A DNA stretch of 64,000 bases from Pseudooceanicola nanhaiensis (GTDB taxonomy: Bacteria > Pseudomonadota > Alphaproteobacteria > Rhodobacterales > Rhodobacteraceae), in contig NZ_JAIUZP010000001.1 of the NCBI RefSeq assembly GCF_020171315.1, forward strand, positions 868,001-932,000. Reading direction: 5' to 3'. The notes beneath the pieces were generated by a model that saw only the letters and a program-made list of their open reading frames with translations, was not told where the DNA came from and searched no databases. Below, piece after piece: positions 16,263 through 26,269 of this stretch. Each line of letters starts with the position of its first letter. The stretch's first letter is position 1. The translations under genes were made by a program, and so were the position numbers.

Positions 16263-17231
16263 GTGACCGATACACCGATGACATTGCCGCAAAGCCCGGG
16301 CCTGATGGCGCGGTTGCGCGGCTTCTGGGAGGGCTCCTCCCGCAATCCCGCCAAGCGGGTCCAGTTCGACCGCCCGTTGACGCCGTGGCTCTTCGTGCTG
16401 CCGCAGCTGCTGATCGTGGCGATTTTCTTCTACTGGCCCTCCGTGCAGGCGGTGACCTCCTCCTTCTACCTCGAGGACCCCTTCGGTTTCGGCTCCACCT
16501 TCGTCGGCATGGACAACTACACCGATGCGATCTCTTCGCGGGAATACCGCCGGATCGCGGGCTTCACGGCCTTCTTCGCGGTCATGGTGACGGGGCTGTC
16601 GCTTTCCATCGGGCTGCTGCTGGCGGTGAAGGCGGACAAGGTCATCCGGGGCGCTTCGGCCTACAAGACGGCGCTGATCGCGGTCTATGCCATCGCGCCG
16701 CCGGTGTCGGGGCTGATCGGGATGATGTTCTTCGACATGCACATGGGCCCCTTCACCGAGATGGCCGCATGGTTCGGCTACGAGATGAAGGTGGGCATCA
16801 ACTACAACGACACCGCCTTTGCCCTGATCCTCGTCGCGGTGTGGAAGCAGATCCCCTACAACTTCATCTTCTTCCTGTCGGGCCTGCAATCGGTCCCCGT
16901 CTCGGTCCGCGAGGCGGCCCTGATCGACGCGCGCTCCGGCTGGCGGCGGTTCAAGGACATCGTGCTGCCGCTGCTGGCGCCGACGGCCTTCTTCCTGCTG
17001 ATCATCAACATCACCTATTCGCTCTTCGACACCTTCGCGATCATCGACGTGATGGTGAAGGACAAGCCGGCGAACAACCCGATGACGCTGGTCTACAAGG
17101 TCTACCTCGACGGGTTCAAAGGCAACGACATCGGCGGCTCTTCTGCCCAGTCGGTGATCCTGATGGTCGTGGTGGCCGCGCTGACCGTGGCGCAGTTCCG
17201 CTTCCTTGAACGCCGCGTGCACTACGGGTGA
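16263..17231 (+). CDS. ugpA: Glycerol-3-phosphate ABC transporter permease UgpA
   Basis: A 322-residue MalF-type permease with about six transmembrane segments. The EAA coupling loop is present as VREAALIDARSGWRRFKDIVLP. Start taken as GTG at 16263; an ATG 15 bases later (MTLPQ) is an alternative. The stop is 1 base before the ugpE start. It forms the channel with UgpE, powered by UgpC. Confidence 0.93.
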   Translation: MTDTPMTLPQSPGLMARLRGFWEGSSRNPAKRVQFDRPLTPWLFVLPQLLIVAIFFYWPSVQAVTSSFYLEDPFGFGSTFVGMDNYTDAISSREYRRIAGFTAFFAVMVTGLSLSIGLLLAVKADKVIRGASAYKTALIAVYAIAPPVSGLIGMMFFDMHMGPFTEMAAWFGYEMKVGINYNDTAFALILVAVWKQIPYNFIFFLSGLQSVPVSVREAALIDARSGWRRFKDIVLPLLAPTAFFLLIINITYSLFDTFAIIDVMVKDKPANNPMTLVYKVYLDGFKGNDIGGSSAQSVILMVVVAALTVAQFRFLERRVHYG

Positions 17232-17232
17232 C

Positions 17233-18078
17233 ATGATGCAGAGAATAAAACCCTTCGACCACCTGATCCTGATCCTCGGCGCGCTCTTCCTGTGCATGCC
17301 GGTGGTGATGGCCTTTGCCTCTTCGACCCACACCGCGATCGACATCCATTCCAACGGGCTCTACGTGATGCCCGGCAGCAACGGGGCCGAGACCTATACC
17401 AAGGTCCTGACAAAGCGCGGCGGCTTCACCGGCGAGGTGACCGGCCTGACCATGCTGATGAACTCCATGATCCTCGGGGTCGGCTTTGCCGTGGGCAAGA
17501 TCGTCCTGTCGATGATGGCGGCCTATGCGCTGGTCTACTTCCGCTTCCGCTTTGCCACGCCGATCTTCTGGGTGATCTTCACCACGCTGCTGCTGCCGCT
17601 GGAGGTGCGCATCATGCCCTCCTATCAGGTGATGTCCGAGCTGAAGCTGCTGAACACCTACCAGGGCCTGATCGTGCCGCTGCTGGCCTCGGCCACGGGC
17701 ACCTTCTTCTTCCGCCAGTTCTTCAAGTCCGTGCCGGACGAACTGCTGGAGGCCGCGCGGATCGACGGGGCAGGGCCGGTGAAATTCTTCATCGACATCC
17801 TCGTGCCGCTGTCGCGCACCATGATGGCGGCCATCTTCATCATCATGTTCATCTATGGCTGGAACCAGTACCTCTGGCCGATGCTCATGACCACGGACGA
17901 GAGCTTCTTCACCCTGATGCGCGGGATCAAGACGATCCTTCAGGTCTGGGTCGGCAGCCAGATCCCCGACTACAACGAAGCCTTTGCCCTTGCCGTGCTG
18001 GCCATGGTGCCGCCCCTCGTGGTGGTGCTGGTGTTCCAGCGCATGTTCATCAAGGGCCTGACGGAAAGCGACAAGTGA
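17233..18078 (+). CDS. ugpE: Glycerol-3-phosphate ABC transporter permease UgpE
   Basis: A 281-residue MalG-type permease. The EAA loop is [21 protein letters not shown], and the C terminus ends in a basic tail with [12 protein letters not shown]. The start is placed at the ATG at 17233, directly behind the ugpA stop; an in-frame ATG at 17206 would overlap ugpA. The stop shares one base with the ugpC start (TGATG), indicating coupled translation. Confidence 0.93.
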   Translation: MMQRIKPFDHLILILGALFLCMPVVMAFASSTHTAIDIHSNGLYVMPGSNGAETYTKVLTKRGGFTGEVTGLTMLMNSMILGVGFAVGKIVLSMMAAYALVYFRFRFATPIFWVIFTTLLLPLEVRIMPSYQVMSELKLLNTYQGLIVPLLASATGTFFFRQFFKSVPDELLEAARIDGAGPVKFFIDILVPLSRTMMAAIFIIMFIYGWNQYLWPMLMTTDESFFTLMRGIKTILQVWVGSQIPDYNEAFALAVLAMVPPLVVVLVFQRMFIKGLTESDK

Positions 18079-19151
18079 TGGGCCAGATTTCCTTCAAATC
18101 CGTGGGCAAGACCTACGCCGGTGGCGTGACCGCCGTCTCTGACGTGACCCTCGACGTGGCCGAGGGCGAGTTCATCGTCCTCGTCGGCCCCTCGGGCTGC
18201 GGCAAGTCCACCCTGCTGCGCATGGTGGCCGGTCTCGAAGAGATCACCGACGGCGAGATCGACATCGCCGGCCGCGTGGTGAACCGGCTCGACCCGGCGG
18301 ACCGCGACATCGCCATGGTGTTCCAGAACTATGCGCTCTACCCGCATATGACGGTGAAAGAGAACATGGCCTATGGCCTGAAGAACCGCCGCACCCCCAA
18401 GGCCGAGATCGAGGCCCGCGTGGCCGAAGCGGCCCGGATGCTGGAGCTTCAGCCCTATCTCGACCGCAAGCCGCGCGCGCTTTCGGGTGGTCAGCGTCAG
18501 CGGGTCGCCATGGGACGCGCCATCGTGCGCCAGCCTGCCGCCTTCCTCTTCGACGAGCCGCTTTCTAACCTCGATGCCAAGCTGCGCGTCTCGATGCGGA
18601 TGGAGATCCGCAAGCTGCAGCGCCGGATCGGGACCACCTCCCTCTACGTGACCCACGACCAGCTGGAGGCCATGACCCTGGCCGACCGCCTCGTCGTGCT
18701 GAACGGCGGCAAGGTGGAGCAGATCGGCAAGCCGCTGGAGGTCTACCACCGCCCGGCCTCGACCTTCGTGGCCAGCTTCATCGGCTCGCCTGCCATGAAC
18801 CTGCTCGACGCCCGCGTCGAGGGCGGTCAGGTCTGGCTTGGCGGTGCCGCCATGGGCCCCGCGGGCCGCGCCGAGGGGCCGGTCACGCTGGGCATCCGGG
18901 CCGAGGACCTGCGCCCCGCGCCGGCCTCGCAGGGCGTCGCCCTGAAGGTGGAGCACGTGGAGGAACTCGGCTCGGGCCGGGTGGTGCATGGCCACGTGGA
19001 CGGCCAGACGCTGGCCGTGTCCATGGCCCCGGGCCTGTCCATCGGCGACGTGCTGCATGTGGCCGCCGCACCCGAGGCGCTGCATCTCTTCGACACGACC
19101 ACCGGGCGGCGGATCGAGACCCGCACCCGCACGGCGGAGCTTGTCCAGTGA
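18078..19151 (+). CDS. ugpC: Glycerol-3-phosphate ABC transporter ATP-binding protein UgpC
   Basis: A 357-residue MalK-type ATPase with Walker [10 protein letters not shown], signature LSGGQRQR and Walker [15 protein letters not shown]-terminal TOBE/OB regulatory region covers roughly residues 240-357. The start ATG at 18078 overlaps the ugpE stop by one base; the open frame extending leftwards to 17292 lies inside ugpE. Its own stop overlaps the next gene in ATGA. Confidence 0.94.
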   Translation: MGQISFKSVGKTYAGGVTAVSDVTLDVAEGEFIVLVGPSGCGKSTLLRMVAGLEEITDGEIDIAGRVVNRLDPADRDIAMVFQNYALYPHMTVKENMAYGLKNRRTPKAEIEARVAEAARMLELQPYLDRKPRALSGGQRQRVAMGRAIVRQPAAFLFDEPLSNLDAKLRVSMRMEIRKLQRRIGTTSLYVTHDQLEAMTLADRLVVLNGGKVEQIGKPLEVYHRPASTFVASFIGSPAMNLLDARVEGGQVWLGGAAMGPAGRAEGPVTLGIRAEDLRPAPASQGVALKVEHVEELGSGRVVHGHVDGQTLAVSMAPGLSIGDVLHVAAAPEALHLFDTTTGRRIETRTRTAELVQ

Positions 19152-20119
19152 TCACCAAGACCGTGGCGGAGCTGCTGGCTCCGCCCCTGCCGGACCTCTC
19201 GGGCGTGACTCGCGATGTGCCGACCCATGACGCGCTGATCGCCGATCTGCCCTGTTTCCAGACGCTTGAGATCGGCGGCAGCGCGCCGGCCGCGCCGCTG
19301 GCGCTGCCGATCACCGTGGGGGCGTGGAACCTTGAACGCTGCCTCTTCCCCGAGGCCTCGGCGCTGAAGGTGATGGACTGCGACCTGCTGCTGCTCTCCG
19401 AGATGGACAGCGGCATGGCGCGGACCAAGCAGCGCAACACCACCGCCGCCATGGCCGAGGCCAATGGCTATGCCTATGCCTACGCGCTGGAGTTCCTCGA
19501 AATGGGGCTCGGCTCGCCCATCGAGCACGAGTTCTGCGACGACGACCACAACCTGTCGGGCTTCCACGGCAATGCGGTGGCGGCGCGGACCACGCTGGGG
19601 CAGCCCTTCGCGGTGCGGCTCTTCGGCCATCGCCAGTGGTTCACCGACGCCGAACAGCCCCGGCTGGGCGAACGGGTGGCCGTGGGCGCGGTGGTGGAAA
19701 CCTCCGCCGGGCCGCTGGTCGCCGTTTCGACCCATCTGGAAAGCGCGACGGGGCAGGGGCACCGGCAGGAGCAGGTCGCGGGCCTGATCGCCGCGCTGGA
19801 TGCGGCCTTCCCGGGGCTGCCCGTGCTGATCGGGGGCGACCTGAACACCGGCAACCACAGCGACGGCACATGGCGCGACGAGGAACTCTTCGACGTGGCC
19901 CGCGCCGCGGGGTTCACCGCCCATGGCGGCCCCGAGGATCAGATGACCACGCGGCCGTCGCTGATCACCCGCTGGCCCGAGCGGGCGATGAAGCTGGACT
20001 GGTTCCTCGCACGCGGTGTCACGCTGGAGGCAGTGGAGATCCGCTCCTCGCTCGATCAGAACGGCACGCCTCTGTCGGATCACGATGCGATCGTGGCGCG
20101 GATCACGGCGCTCGGATGA
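19148..20119 (+). CDS. Endonuclease/exonuclease/phosphatase (EEP) superfamily protein
   Basis: This 323-residue protein carries EEP-fold motifs: GAWNLERC near residue 58, [11 protein letters not shown] (metal-binding glutamate), [15 protein letters not shown] (catalytic Asp/Asn) and SDHDAIVAR at the C terminus. No signal peptide is seen, so it is probably cytoplasmic. It starts inside the ugpC stop (ATGA overlap), so it is translationally coupled to the transporter. In Escherichia coli the matching slot holds the GDPD-type phosphodiesterase UgpQ. The likely inference is that this enzyme cleaves imported glycerophosphodiesters, but other phosphoesters are possible. Confidence 0.82.
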   Translation: MITKTVAELLAPPLPDLSGVTRDVPTHDALIADLPCFQTLEIGGSAPAAPLALPITVGAWNLERCLFPEASALKVMDCDLLLLSEMDSGMARTKQRNTTAAMAEANGYAYAYALEFLEMGLGSPIEHEFCDDDHNLSGFHGNAVAARTTLGQPFAVRLFGHRQWFTDAEQPRLGERVAVGAVVETSAGPLVAVSTHLESATGQGHRQEQVAGLIAALDAAFPGLPVLIGGDLNTGNHSDGTWRDEELFDVARAAGFTAHGGPEDQMTTRPSLITRWPERAMKLDWFLARGVTLEAVEIRSSLDQNGTPLSDHDAIVARITALG

Positions 20120-20273
20120 TCGCTCTCAGCCGGGGGCAGATTGTCTCCGGCTGTCTTTGCGCGTTCCGAAAAACTCTTATTGTACAATGGACAAGGTGCG
20201 GGAATTGCTGTAGAATTCCGCCTACGGATTGTGCAAATCCCCTGCCGGGCCGGCCCGGAACTGGGGTGCGCGG
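20120..20273. other. Short convergent spacer with palindrome
   Basis: It lies downstream of both the EEP gene and the GntR gene. It holds the perfect palindrome ATTGTACAAT at 20179-20188 and an imperfect GGAATT...AATTCC repeat near 20200-20219. No gene or obvious terminator was seen. Confidence 0.4.
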
Positions 20274-20927
20274 TCAGGTTCTCGCCCTGCGGAACGCTTC
20301 GTAGAACTGGCTCTGAACCTGGATGTGGCGACGGACGAGTTTGCTGGCGCGATCCGGATCATGGTCGATCAGCGCGTCGATAATCGCGCGGTGTTCTGCC
20401 ATGGATTTGACCATCCGGTCGGAATGTCCCAGCTGAATGCGTCTGTAGGAGGCAAGTCGCGCCTGCAGTTTGCGCGTTTCTTGTGCAAGGAACGCGTTGC
20501 CGGATGCCTCGTAGATGAGCGCATGAAACGCCGCGTTTTCCGTGTAGTAGGTCGCGACATCGGCGGCGCGGAGGGCGGTTTCGCAGCGCTCGAGGTGATC
20601 CTCCATCAGGATCAGTTGGGCGGGGGTGACGCGCAGCGCGGCAAGGCGGGCGCACCAGGCTTCCATTTCCGACATTACCTCAAACATTTCAACGACTTCG
20701 CTGAAGTTTGGCAGGCGGACAAACGCCCCTCGGTTGCGCCGGATTTCCACATGCCCGCGGGCTGAGAGGAGGCGGAAGGCTTCACGTACCGGTGTGCGGG
20801 AGGTGTTGAACCTCTGGGCGAGCCGATTCTCGTCCAGCCGTTCGCCGTCTTCGAAGCTGCCGGCAGCGATCAGTTGCTCCAACTGGTCGCAGACTTGCTC
20901 TGATGTGCTTAATTTTTCATCAATCAC
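20274..20927 (-). CDS. GntR-family transcriptional regulator, FadR/FCD subfamily
   Basis: The winged helix lies over the first 70 residues (DENRLAQRFNTSRTPVREAFRLL), and an all-helical FCD ligand domain follows with metal-site-like histidines (NAAFHALIYEASGN and AEHRAIIDALI). I place the start at GTG 20927 (217 residues) because GGAGGG lies 9 bases upstream; an ATG at 20951 would make this Shine-Dalgarno-like stretch coding (MRGGGS). It is divergent from the peptide-type ABC operon, which it probably represses until an inducer such as an amino or carboxylic acid binds. Confidence 0.9.
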   Translation of the reverse strand: MIDEKLSTSEQVCDQLEQLIAAGSFEDGERLDENRLAQRFNTSRTPVREAFRLLSARGHVEIRRNRGAFVRLPNFSEVVEMFEVMSEMEAWCARLAALRVTPAQLILMEDHLERCETALRAADVATYYTENAAFHALIYEASGNAFLAQETRKLQARLASYRRIQLGHSDRMVKSMAEHRAIIDALIDHDPDRASKLVRRHIQVQSQFYEAFRRART

Positions 20928-21065
20928 GGGCGCGGACCCTCCCCCTCGCATACTTATGGGCCGGATTGTATGTAATCACCCGTTCGTATGGAAGAACCAT
21001 TGATCCCGAGCGGACCGGTAAGGTTCACTCGACCGCATCAAAAACAAACCGACAGGGATGACATT
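20928..21065. promoter_or_regulatory. Divergent promoter region of gntR and the peptide-type ABC operon
   Basis: On the minus strand TACAAT, within ATTACATACAAT near 20965-20976, could be the gntR -10 element. The segment GTATGTAATCACCCGTTCGTATGG contains the partly symmetric pair GTATG ... CGTATG, a possible operator. The binding-protein start at 21066 has AGGGA upstream. Site assignments are tentative. Confidence 0.4.
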
Positions 21066-22580
21066 ATGAGCCTGAAGCGTTTCCTCTCAGCAGGGGCCAT
21101 CGCACTTGCACTGCCCGCGACCGCCTCCTACGCGGACAAGGCGAACGACACGGCTGAGATCGTGTTTGTGCGCGACCTCGACAATCCGGATCTTTACTAC
21201 TCCACCGCACGCTCGGCCGTTATCGCCGGCTTCCAGGTCTTCGACACGCTGTTCTACCGCGACACCGAGACCGGCGAATACGTCGGCAACCTCGCCACCG
21301 AGTGGGAATGGACGGACGACGTGACCCTGAAGGTCGTGCTGCGTGAAGGCGTGACCTTCCACAATGGCGAAGCCTTCAACGCCGATGACGTCGTTTACAC
21401 CTTCGAACACTTCGGTGGTCCCGATGGCGTCGCCAAGGGCCGTCCGGGCTTCAACTGGATCGAGTCCGTTGAGAAGGTGGATGACTACACCGTCATCTTC
21501 CACGCCAAGGCACCGTTCCCGGCCGCCATGGCCTACCTCGCCATGTCGAACTACATCTACCCGAACGAGTACTACGCCGAAGTCGGCTCGTCGAAGTTCG
21601 CCGAGAAGCCCGTTGGCACCGGCCCCTACATGTTCGACAGCATCGACCCGGGTAAGGGCTATGTGCTGAAGGCCAACCCCAACTACTTCGAGGGTCCGAA
21701 GCACAAGGCGCAGATCGGCACGATCAACGTCCGCACCATCCCCGACGTGAACACCCAGCTGGCCGAGATGATCGGTGGCAACGCCGACTTCCTGTGGAAC
21801 ATCCCGGAAGACCAGGCGCAGAAGCTGCAATCCTCGGGCCGTGGCAACATCATCAACGCCGGCGCCGTGCGCGTGGGCTACATCACCATGGACGCCGCTG
21901 GCCGCACCGATCCCGAAGGCCCCTTCACCAAGAAGGAAGTCCGTCAGGCGGTGTCCTATGCCATCGATCGTCAGGCCATCAAGCAGGCGCTTCTGTCGGA
22001 GGCCAACACGGTCATCGACTCGGCCTGTAACCCGGTTCAGTTCGGCTGCGAAACCGACGTGACGAAGTACGAGTACAACCCCGAGAAGGCCAAGGAACTG
22101 CTGGCTGCAGCGGGCTACCCGGATGGCTTCTCCACCAAGTTCTACGCCTACCGTGACCGTCCGATCACCGAGGCGATGCTGAACATGCTGGCCGAAGTGG
22201 GCATCAAGACCGAGCTGACCTACATGCAGTACGCCGCGACCGCGGAAGCGCATGGCAAAGGCGAAATCCCGATCACCTTCCTGACCTGGGGTTCGGGCTC
22301 GATCACCGACGTTTCGGCCATCACCTCGCGCTTCTTCAAGTTCGAGAGCCGCGATGACGCCCGTGACGAGGAAGTGAAGCAGTGGCTGGACGAAGGCGAC
22401 ACCTCGGTCGACCCGGCAGCCCGCGAGGCAGCTTACTCCAAGGCGCTGAAGAAGATCGCAGACGAAGCCTACTGGCTGCCGCTCTGGACCTACTCGATCA
22501 ACTACGCGCTGTCGGATGAGCTGGACTTCGCGCCGACCGATGACGAAGTCGTCCGCTTCTACGACATGAGCTGGAAGTAA
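21066..22580 (+). CDS. Peptide/nickel-type ABC transporter substrate-binding protein
   Basis: A 504-residue SBP_bac_5 protein with signal peptide MSLKRFLSAGAIALALPATASYA. The family signature region includes VTLKVVLREGVTFHNGEAFNADDVVYTFE and later VRQAVSYAIDRQAI. It has two cysteines in NPVQFGCET and DSACN. Codon use is strongly biased, suggesting abundant expression. The family binds peptides, amino-acid derivatives, opines, sugars or glutathione; the downstream oxidase, RidA and amidase suggest a nitrogenous ligand. A hairpin separates it from the permease genes. Confidence 0.92.
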   Translation: MSLKRFLSAGAIALALPATASYADKANDTAEIVFVRDLDNPDLYYSTARSAVIAGFQVFDTLFYRDTETGEYVGNLATEWEWTDDVTLKVVLREGVTFHNGEAFNADDVVYTFEHFGGPDGVAKGRPGFNWIESVEKVDDYTVIFHAKAPFPAAMAYLAMSNYIYPNEYYAEVGSSKFAEKPVGTGPYMFDSIDPGKGYVLKANPNYFEGPKHKAQIGTINVRTIPDVNTQLAEMIGGNADFLWNIPEDQAQKLQSSGRGNIINAGAVRVGYITMDAAGRTDPEGPFTKKEVRQAVSYAIDRQAIKQALLSEANTVIDSACNPVQFGCETDVTKYEYNPEKAKELLAAAGYPDGFSTKFYAYRDRPITEAMLNMLAEVGIKTELTYMQYAATAEAHGKGEIPITFLTWGSGSITDVSAITSRFFKFESRDDARDEEVKQWLDEGDTSVDPAAREAAYSKALKKIADEAYWLPLWTYSINYALSDELDFAPTDDEVVRFYDMSWK

Positions 22581-22593
22581 TCGCACCACCGAT

Positions 22594-22619
22594 GCCGGGC
22601 CGCGTCAGCGCGGCCCGGC
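22594..22619 (+). other. Intercistronic stem-loop after the binding-protein gene
   Basis: GCCGGGCCGCG - TCAG - CGCGGCCCGGC is a perfect 11-bp stem starting 14 bases after the stop. No T-run follows directly, so partial termination or mRNA protection is more likely than full termination. Confidence 0.75.
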
Positions 22620-22663
22620 GTTGCACATAATAAGACCCTAGAAAAGGGAAGGCAGAGGGACAG

Positions 22664-23581
22664 ATGGTCCGGTTTATCCTGACAAAACTCGTTATGGCCG
22701 CCATGGTGGCGCTGACGGTTTCCATTATCAGCTTCGGGCTGGTCTACATGGCCGGCGACCCTGCGATCGCCCTGGCGGGCGAGACCGCAACCGACGAGGA
22801 AATCGCCGTCATCCGGGAACAATACGGCTTCGACCGTCCGATCCCCGTGCAGTACCTCGACTGGCTGGGCAGCGCCGTGCGCGGCGACTTCGGCATCAGC
22901 TACTATTACAACATGCCCGTGTCGGACATGATCTTCAGCCGGCTTGGCACCACGGTGACCCTTGGCCTCTGCGCGATCAGTTTCGCGCTGTTGATATCGC
23001 TTCCGATGGGGGTGCTTTCGGCGATCAAGCCGAACTCCCTGCTCGACCGGGTGGCCGTGTTCATCGCGGTGGTGGGGGAGGCGATCCCCAGCTTCTGGTT
23101 CGGCCTGCTGCTGATCGTGCTCTTCTCGATCAACCTCGGATGGCTTCCGGCCTCCGGCTCCGACAGTTGGCAGAGCTTCATCATGCCGACGATCGTGCTG
23201 GGCTACTACGCCACGCCCGCCCTTATGCGCCTGACGCGCGCGGGCATGATCGACGTGCTGTCCTCCGACTATATCCGGACCGCCAAGGCCAAGGGCCTGC
23301 GCCCGCGCAAGGTGCTGTTCAAGCACGCGCTGCGCAACGCGGTGATCCCCGTGGTCTCGCTGGCAGCGGTGCAGATGGGCTTCATGCTCGGCGGCTCGAT
23401 CGTGACCGAGACGGTCTTCGCGCTGCATGGCGCAGGCTTCCTCGCCTGGCAGTCGATCTCGCGCAACGACCTGTCGACGATGCAGGCGCTGATCCTGATC
23501 TTCTCGATGTTCTACATCGTCTTCACCTTCCTGGCCGACGTGCTGAACGCCTGGCTCGACCCCCGTCTGCGGAGCGGCTGA
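22664..23581 (+). CDS. Peptide-type ABC transporter permease (DppB-like)
   Basis: A 305-residue permease with six predicted membrane segments. The family N-terminal region is followed by the DEEIAVIREQYGFDRPIPVQYL periplasmic segment, and the coupling loop is YIRTAKAKGLRPRKVLFKHALRNA. The start has AAGGGAAGG upstream. It pairs with the next permease, 3 bases away. Confidence 0.93.
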   Translation: MVRFILTKLVMAAMVALTVSIISFGLVYMAGDPAIALAGETATDEEIAVIREQYGFDRPIPVQYLDWLGSAVRGDFGISYYYNMPVSDMIFSRLGTTVTLGLCAISFALLISLPMGVLSAIKPNSLLDRVAVFIAVVGEAIPSFWFGLLLIVLFSINLGWLPASGSDSWQSFIMPTIVLGYYATPALMRLTRAGMIDVLSSDYIRTAKAKGLRPRKVLFKHALRNAVIPVVSLAAVQMGFMLGGSIVTETVFALHGAGFLAWQSISRNDLSTMQALILIFSMFYIVFTFLADVLNAWLDPRLRSG

Positions 23582-23584
23582 TCC

Positions 23585-24496
23585 ATGTCCACCACTGATA
23601 CTTCTGCCCCTGAAGGCAAGACCGTGACCCAGAAGAAAGAAATCACCCCGCGGCAGGCGCTGATCAAGCGCGCGCTGAAGAACCGCAACCTCATGGTGTC
23701 GGGTGGCATCCTGCTGCTGATCGTGCTGATCGCGATCTTTGCGCCGCTGCTGGCCCCCCATGACCCCTACAAGCAGAACCTGCTGGCGCGCATGGTCCGC
23801 CCCGCCTTCATGGGCGGTGACAGCAAGCACCTGCTGGGCACCGATGCGCTTGGCCGCGACATGCTTTCGCGTCTGCTCTACGGGGCGCGCGTCTCGCTCG
23901 GGGTTGGCCTGCTGGCCACGCTGATGTCGGGGATCATCGGCACCACCATGGGCCTGCTGGCCGGCTACTTCGGTGGCCGCATCGACCAGGTCGTCCAGTT
24001 CCTGATCAACGTCCGCCTCGCGCTGCCCGCGATCCTCGTGGCACTGGCCTGCGTGTCGCTCTTCGGTGGCTCGATCACCGTGGTGACCATCACGCTGGGC
24101 CTGCTGCTCTGGGACCGGTTCGCCGTTGTGATCCGCGCCGCCACCATGCAGCTGCGCAACATGGAATACGTGGCCGCCGCCGAAGTGCTGGGCGCCCGGA
24201 TGCCGCGCATCCTGCGCAAGGACATCCTGCCCAACGTCACCAGCCAACTGGTCGTCATCGCCTCGCTCGAGATGGCCTCGGCGATCATGCTGGAGGCGGG
24301 CCTGTCCTTCCTCGGCCTCGGGGTTCAGCCGCCCACGCCGTCCTGGGGTCTGATGATCTCGGAAGGCAAGGAGATGCTGCTCTTCGAAAGCTGGCTGATC
24401 ACGATCCCGGGGATTTGCCTCTTCGTGCTCGTCTTCGCCATCAACGTCTTCGGCGACGGTATCCGCGATATCTCGTCCCCCGAGGGAAGGAACTGA
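23585..24496 (+). CDS. Peptide-type ABC transporter permease (DppC-like)
   Basis: A 303-residue permease with an N-terminal cytoplasmic extension of about 35 residues before the first membrane helix. HLLGTDALGRDMLSRLLYGARVSL is the DppC signature. The coupling loop is EYVAAAEVLGARMPRILRKDILPN. It is tightly packed between the DppB-like gene and the ATPase gene (3-base gaps). Confidence 0.93.
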   Translation: MSTTDTSAPEGKTVTQKKEITPRQALIKRALKNRNLMVSGGILLLIVLIAIFAPLLAPHDPYKQNLLARMVRPAFMGGDSKHLLGTDALGRDMLSRLLYGARVSLGVGLLATLMSGIIGTTMGLLAGYFGGRIDQVVQFLINVRLALPAILVALACVSLFGGSITVVTITLGLLLWDRFAVVIRAATMQLRNMEYVAAAEVLGARMPRILRKDILPNVTSQLVVIASLEMASAIMLEAGLSFLGLGVQPPTPSWGLMISEGKEMLLFESWLITIPGICLFVLVFAINVFGDGIRDISSPEGRN

Positions 24497-24499
24497 TCC

Positions 24500-26149
24500 A
24501 TGAGCGACACCCAAGACACCGTCCTCTCGATCCGCAATCTGACCATCGACCTGCCCGAAGGCGGCGACCGGCCCCATGCGGTGGAAAACCTGAACCTCGA
24601 CGTGAAGCGCAACGAGATCGTCTGCATCGTGGGCGAATCCGGTTCCGGCAAGTCGATCACCTCCTTCACCACCATGGGGCTGCTGCCCCGGGTGCTGAAA
24701 CCCTCGCAGGGGGAGGTGCTCTTCGAGGGCACTGATGTCCTCAAGCTGTCGGACAAGCAGCATTCCAAGCTGCGCGGCAACCGCATGGCGATGATCTTCC
24801 AGGAGCCGATGTCGGCCCTGAACCCCTGCTATACCGTGGGGGACCAGATCGAGGAGGTCTTTGCCACCCACTCCAGCATGACGAAGTCGGAGCGCCGTGC
24901 GCGCACGATCAAGCTGCTGGACGAGGTGCACCTGCCCGAGCCGGAGCGGATCTACCATTCTTTCCCGCACCAGCTTTCGGGTGGTCAGCGTCAGCGGATC
25001 GTCATCGCCATCGCCCTTGCGATGGACCCGGCGCTGCTGATCGCGGACGAGCCGACGACCGCGCTCGACGTGACGACGCAGGCGCAGATCCTCAGCCTCT
25101 TCAAGCAGCTGAAAGAGACGCATTCGGCGGGCATCATGTTCGTGACCCACGACTTCGACGTGGTGGCCGAGATCGCCGACCGCGTCGTCGTGATGCAGAA
25201 GGGCCTCGTGGTGGAGCAGGGGACGGCGGACGAGGTCCTGAACCGGCCCAAGCACCCCTACACCCGTCAGTTGATCGACGCCGTGCCGCGCCGCACCCGC
25301 GAAGCGCCGCCCTCGATCGAGGGCAACGAGGTGGTGATGAAGGTCGTCGCGCTGGAAAAGACGTTCCACACGTCGCGGACGCTCTTTGCGCCGGCCCGCA
25401 CCGTGAAGGCGGTGCAGGACGTGAACCTCACCATCCGCAAGGGTGAGACGCTGGGCATCGTGGGCGAATCCGGGTCGGGCAAGTCCACGCTGGTGCGCTG
25501 CCTTATCCGCCTGACCGACATCGACGATGGCGCGGTCTGGATCGGCGGCAAGGAATTCTCGCGCGTCCCGCGCGGGCAGCTCCATGACTGGCGCAAGAAG
25601 ATCCAGATCATCTTCCAGGACCCCTACGGCTCGCTCAACCCGCGCCGCACCATCGGCGACCAGCTGGTCGAAGGGCCGGTGAACTTCGGCGTGCCCCGCA
25701 AGGTGGCCATGCAGAAGGCCCGCGAACTGCTGCGCATCGTGCGGATGGAGCAGGACGCGCTGCACCGCTATCCGAACCAATTCTCGGGCGGTCAGCGGCA
25801 GCGGATCTGCATTGCCCGCGCCCTGATGGTGGAGCCGGAAATCCTGATCGCGGATGAAAGCGTTTCGGCGCTCGATGTGTCCGTGCAGAAAGAGGTTCTG
25901 AACCTGCTGGCCGAGATCAAGGAAGAGATGGGCCTGACCATGCTCTTCATCACCCACGACCTCCGCGTCGCGGCCCAGGTCAGCGACAACATCGTGGTGA
26001 TGAACAAGGGCCAGATCGTCGAGCGCGGCAACGCGGATCAGGTCTTCTCGAACCCGCAGAACGACTACACCAAGAAACTGCTCGCCGCGATGCCGGGCCA
26101 GGGATGGGAAGTCCCCGATATCGCAGCACTGGAGCGGGCCGGGGCCTGA
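24500..26149 (+). CDS. Fused dual ABC ATPase (DppD-DppF type)
   Basis: At 549 residues this contains two complete nucleotide-binding domains. The first has Walker [10 protein letters not shown], signature LSGGQRQR and [11 protein letters not shown]. The second has [19 protein letters not shown] and [11 protein letters not shown]. Each is followed by the oligopeptide-transporter C-terminal region, with the [13 protein letters not shown] motif in the first. The second Walker B reads DES instead of DEP, common in this family. One polypeptide thus supplies both ATPases for the two permeases. Confidence 0.94.
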   Translation: MSDTQDTVLSIRNLTIDLPEGGDRPHAVENLNLDVKRNEIVCIVGESGSGKSITSFTTMGLLPRVLKPSQGEVLFEGTDVLKLSDKQHSKLRGNRMAMIFQEPMSALNPCYTVGDQIEEVFATHSSMTKSERRARTIKLLDEVHLPEPERIYHSFPHQLSGGQRQRIVIAIALAMDPALLIADEPTTALDVTTQAQILSLFKQLKETHSAGIMFVTHDFDVVAEIADRVVVMQKGLVVEQGTADEVLNRPKHPYTRQLIDAVPRRTREAPPSIEGNEVVMKVVALEKTFHTSRTLFAPARTVKAVQDVNLTIRKGETLGIVGESGSGKSTLVRCLIRLTDIDDGAVWIGGKEFSRVPRGQLHDWRKKIQIIFQDPYGSLNPRRTIGDQLVEGPVNFGVPRKVAMQKARELLRIVRMEQDALHRYPNQFSGGQRQRICIARALMVEPEILIADESVSALDVSVQKEVLNLLAEIKEEMGLTMLFITHDLRVAAQVSDNIVVMNKGQIVERGNADQVFSNPQNDYTKKLLAAMPGQGWEVPDIAALERAGA

Positions 26150-26155
26150 CACGGC

Positions 26156-26173
26156 GCCCCCCGGTCGGGGGGC
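26156..26173 (+). other. Intercistronic hairpin after the ABC ATPase
   Basis: GCCCCCC - GGTC - GGGGGGC forms a perfect 7-bp GC stem 7 bases after the stop. A second GC hairpin (GGGGCGC...GCGCCCC, about 26219-26242) follows before ridA. There is no T-run. The spacer probably tunes expression between transporter and enzyme genes. Confidence 0.6.
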
Positions 26174-26269
26174 AGCGCCACGCGCGTGCCGGTTCCCGCC
26201 CGTCCAACGCAATCCCCTCGGGGCGCGGCCTTGGCTGCGCCCCAACTTACGACAGTGAAAGGAAAATCA

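Noticed and set aside
20179-20188. ATTGTACAAT as operator of the GntR regulator
   Set aside because: The palindrome is perfect, but it lies downstream of both flanking genes, where no promoter is evident; kept only as a note in the spacer entry.
22559-26245. Antisense open frame of 1228 codons opposite the peptide-type ABC operon
   Set aside because: Covers three clear transporter genes in the opposite sense; composition is that of a GC-rich shadow.
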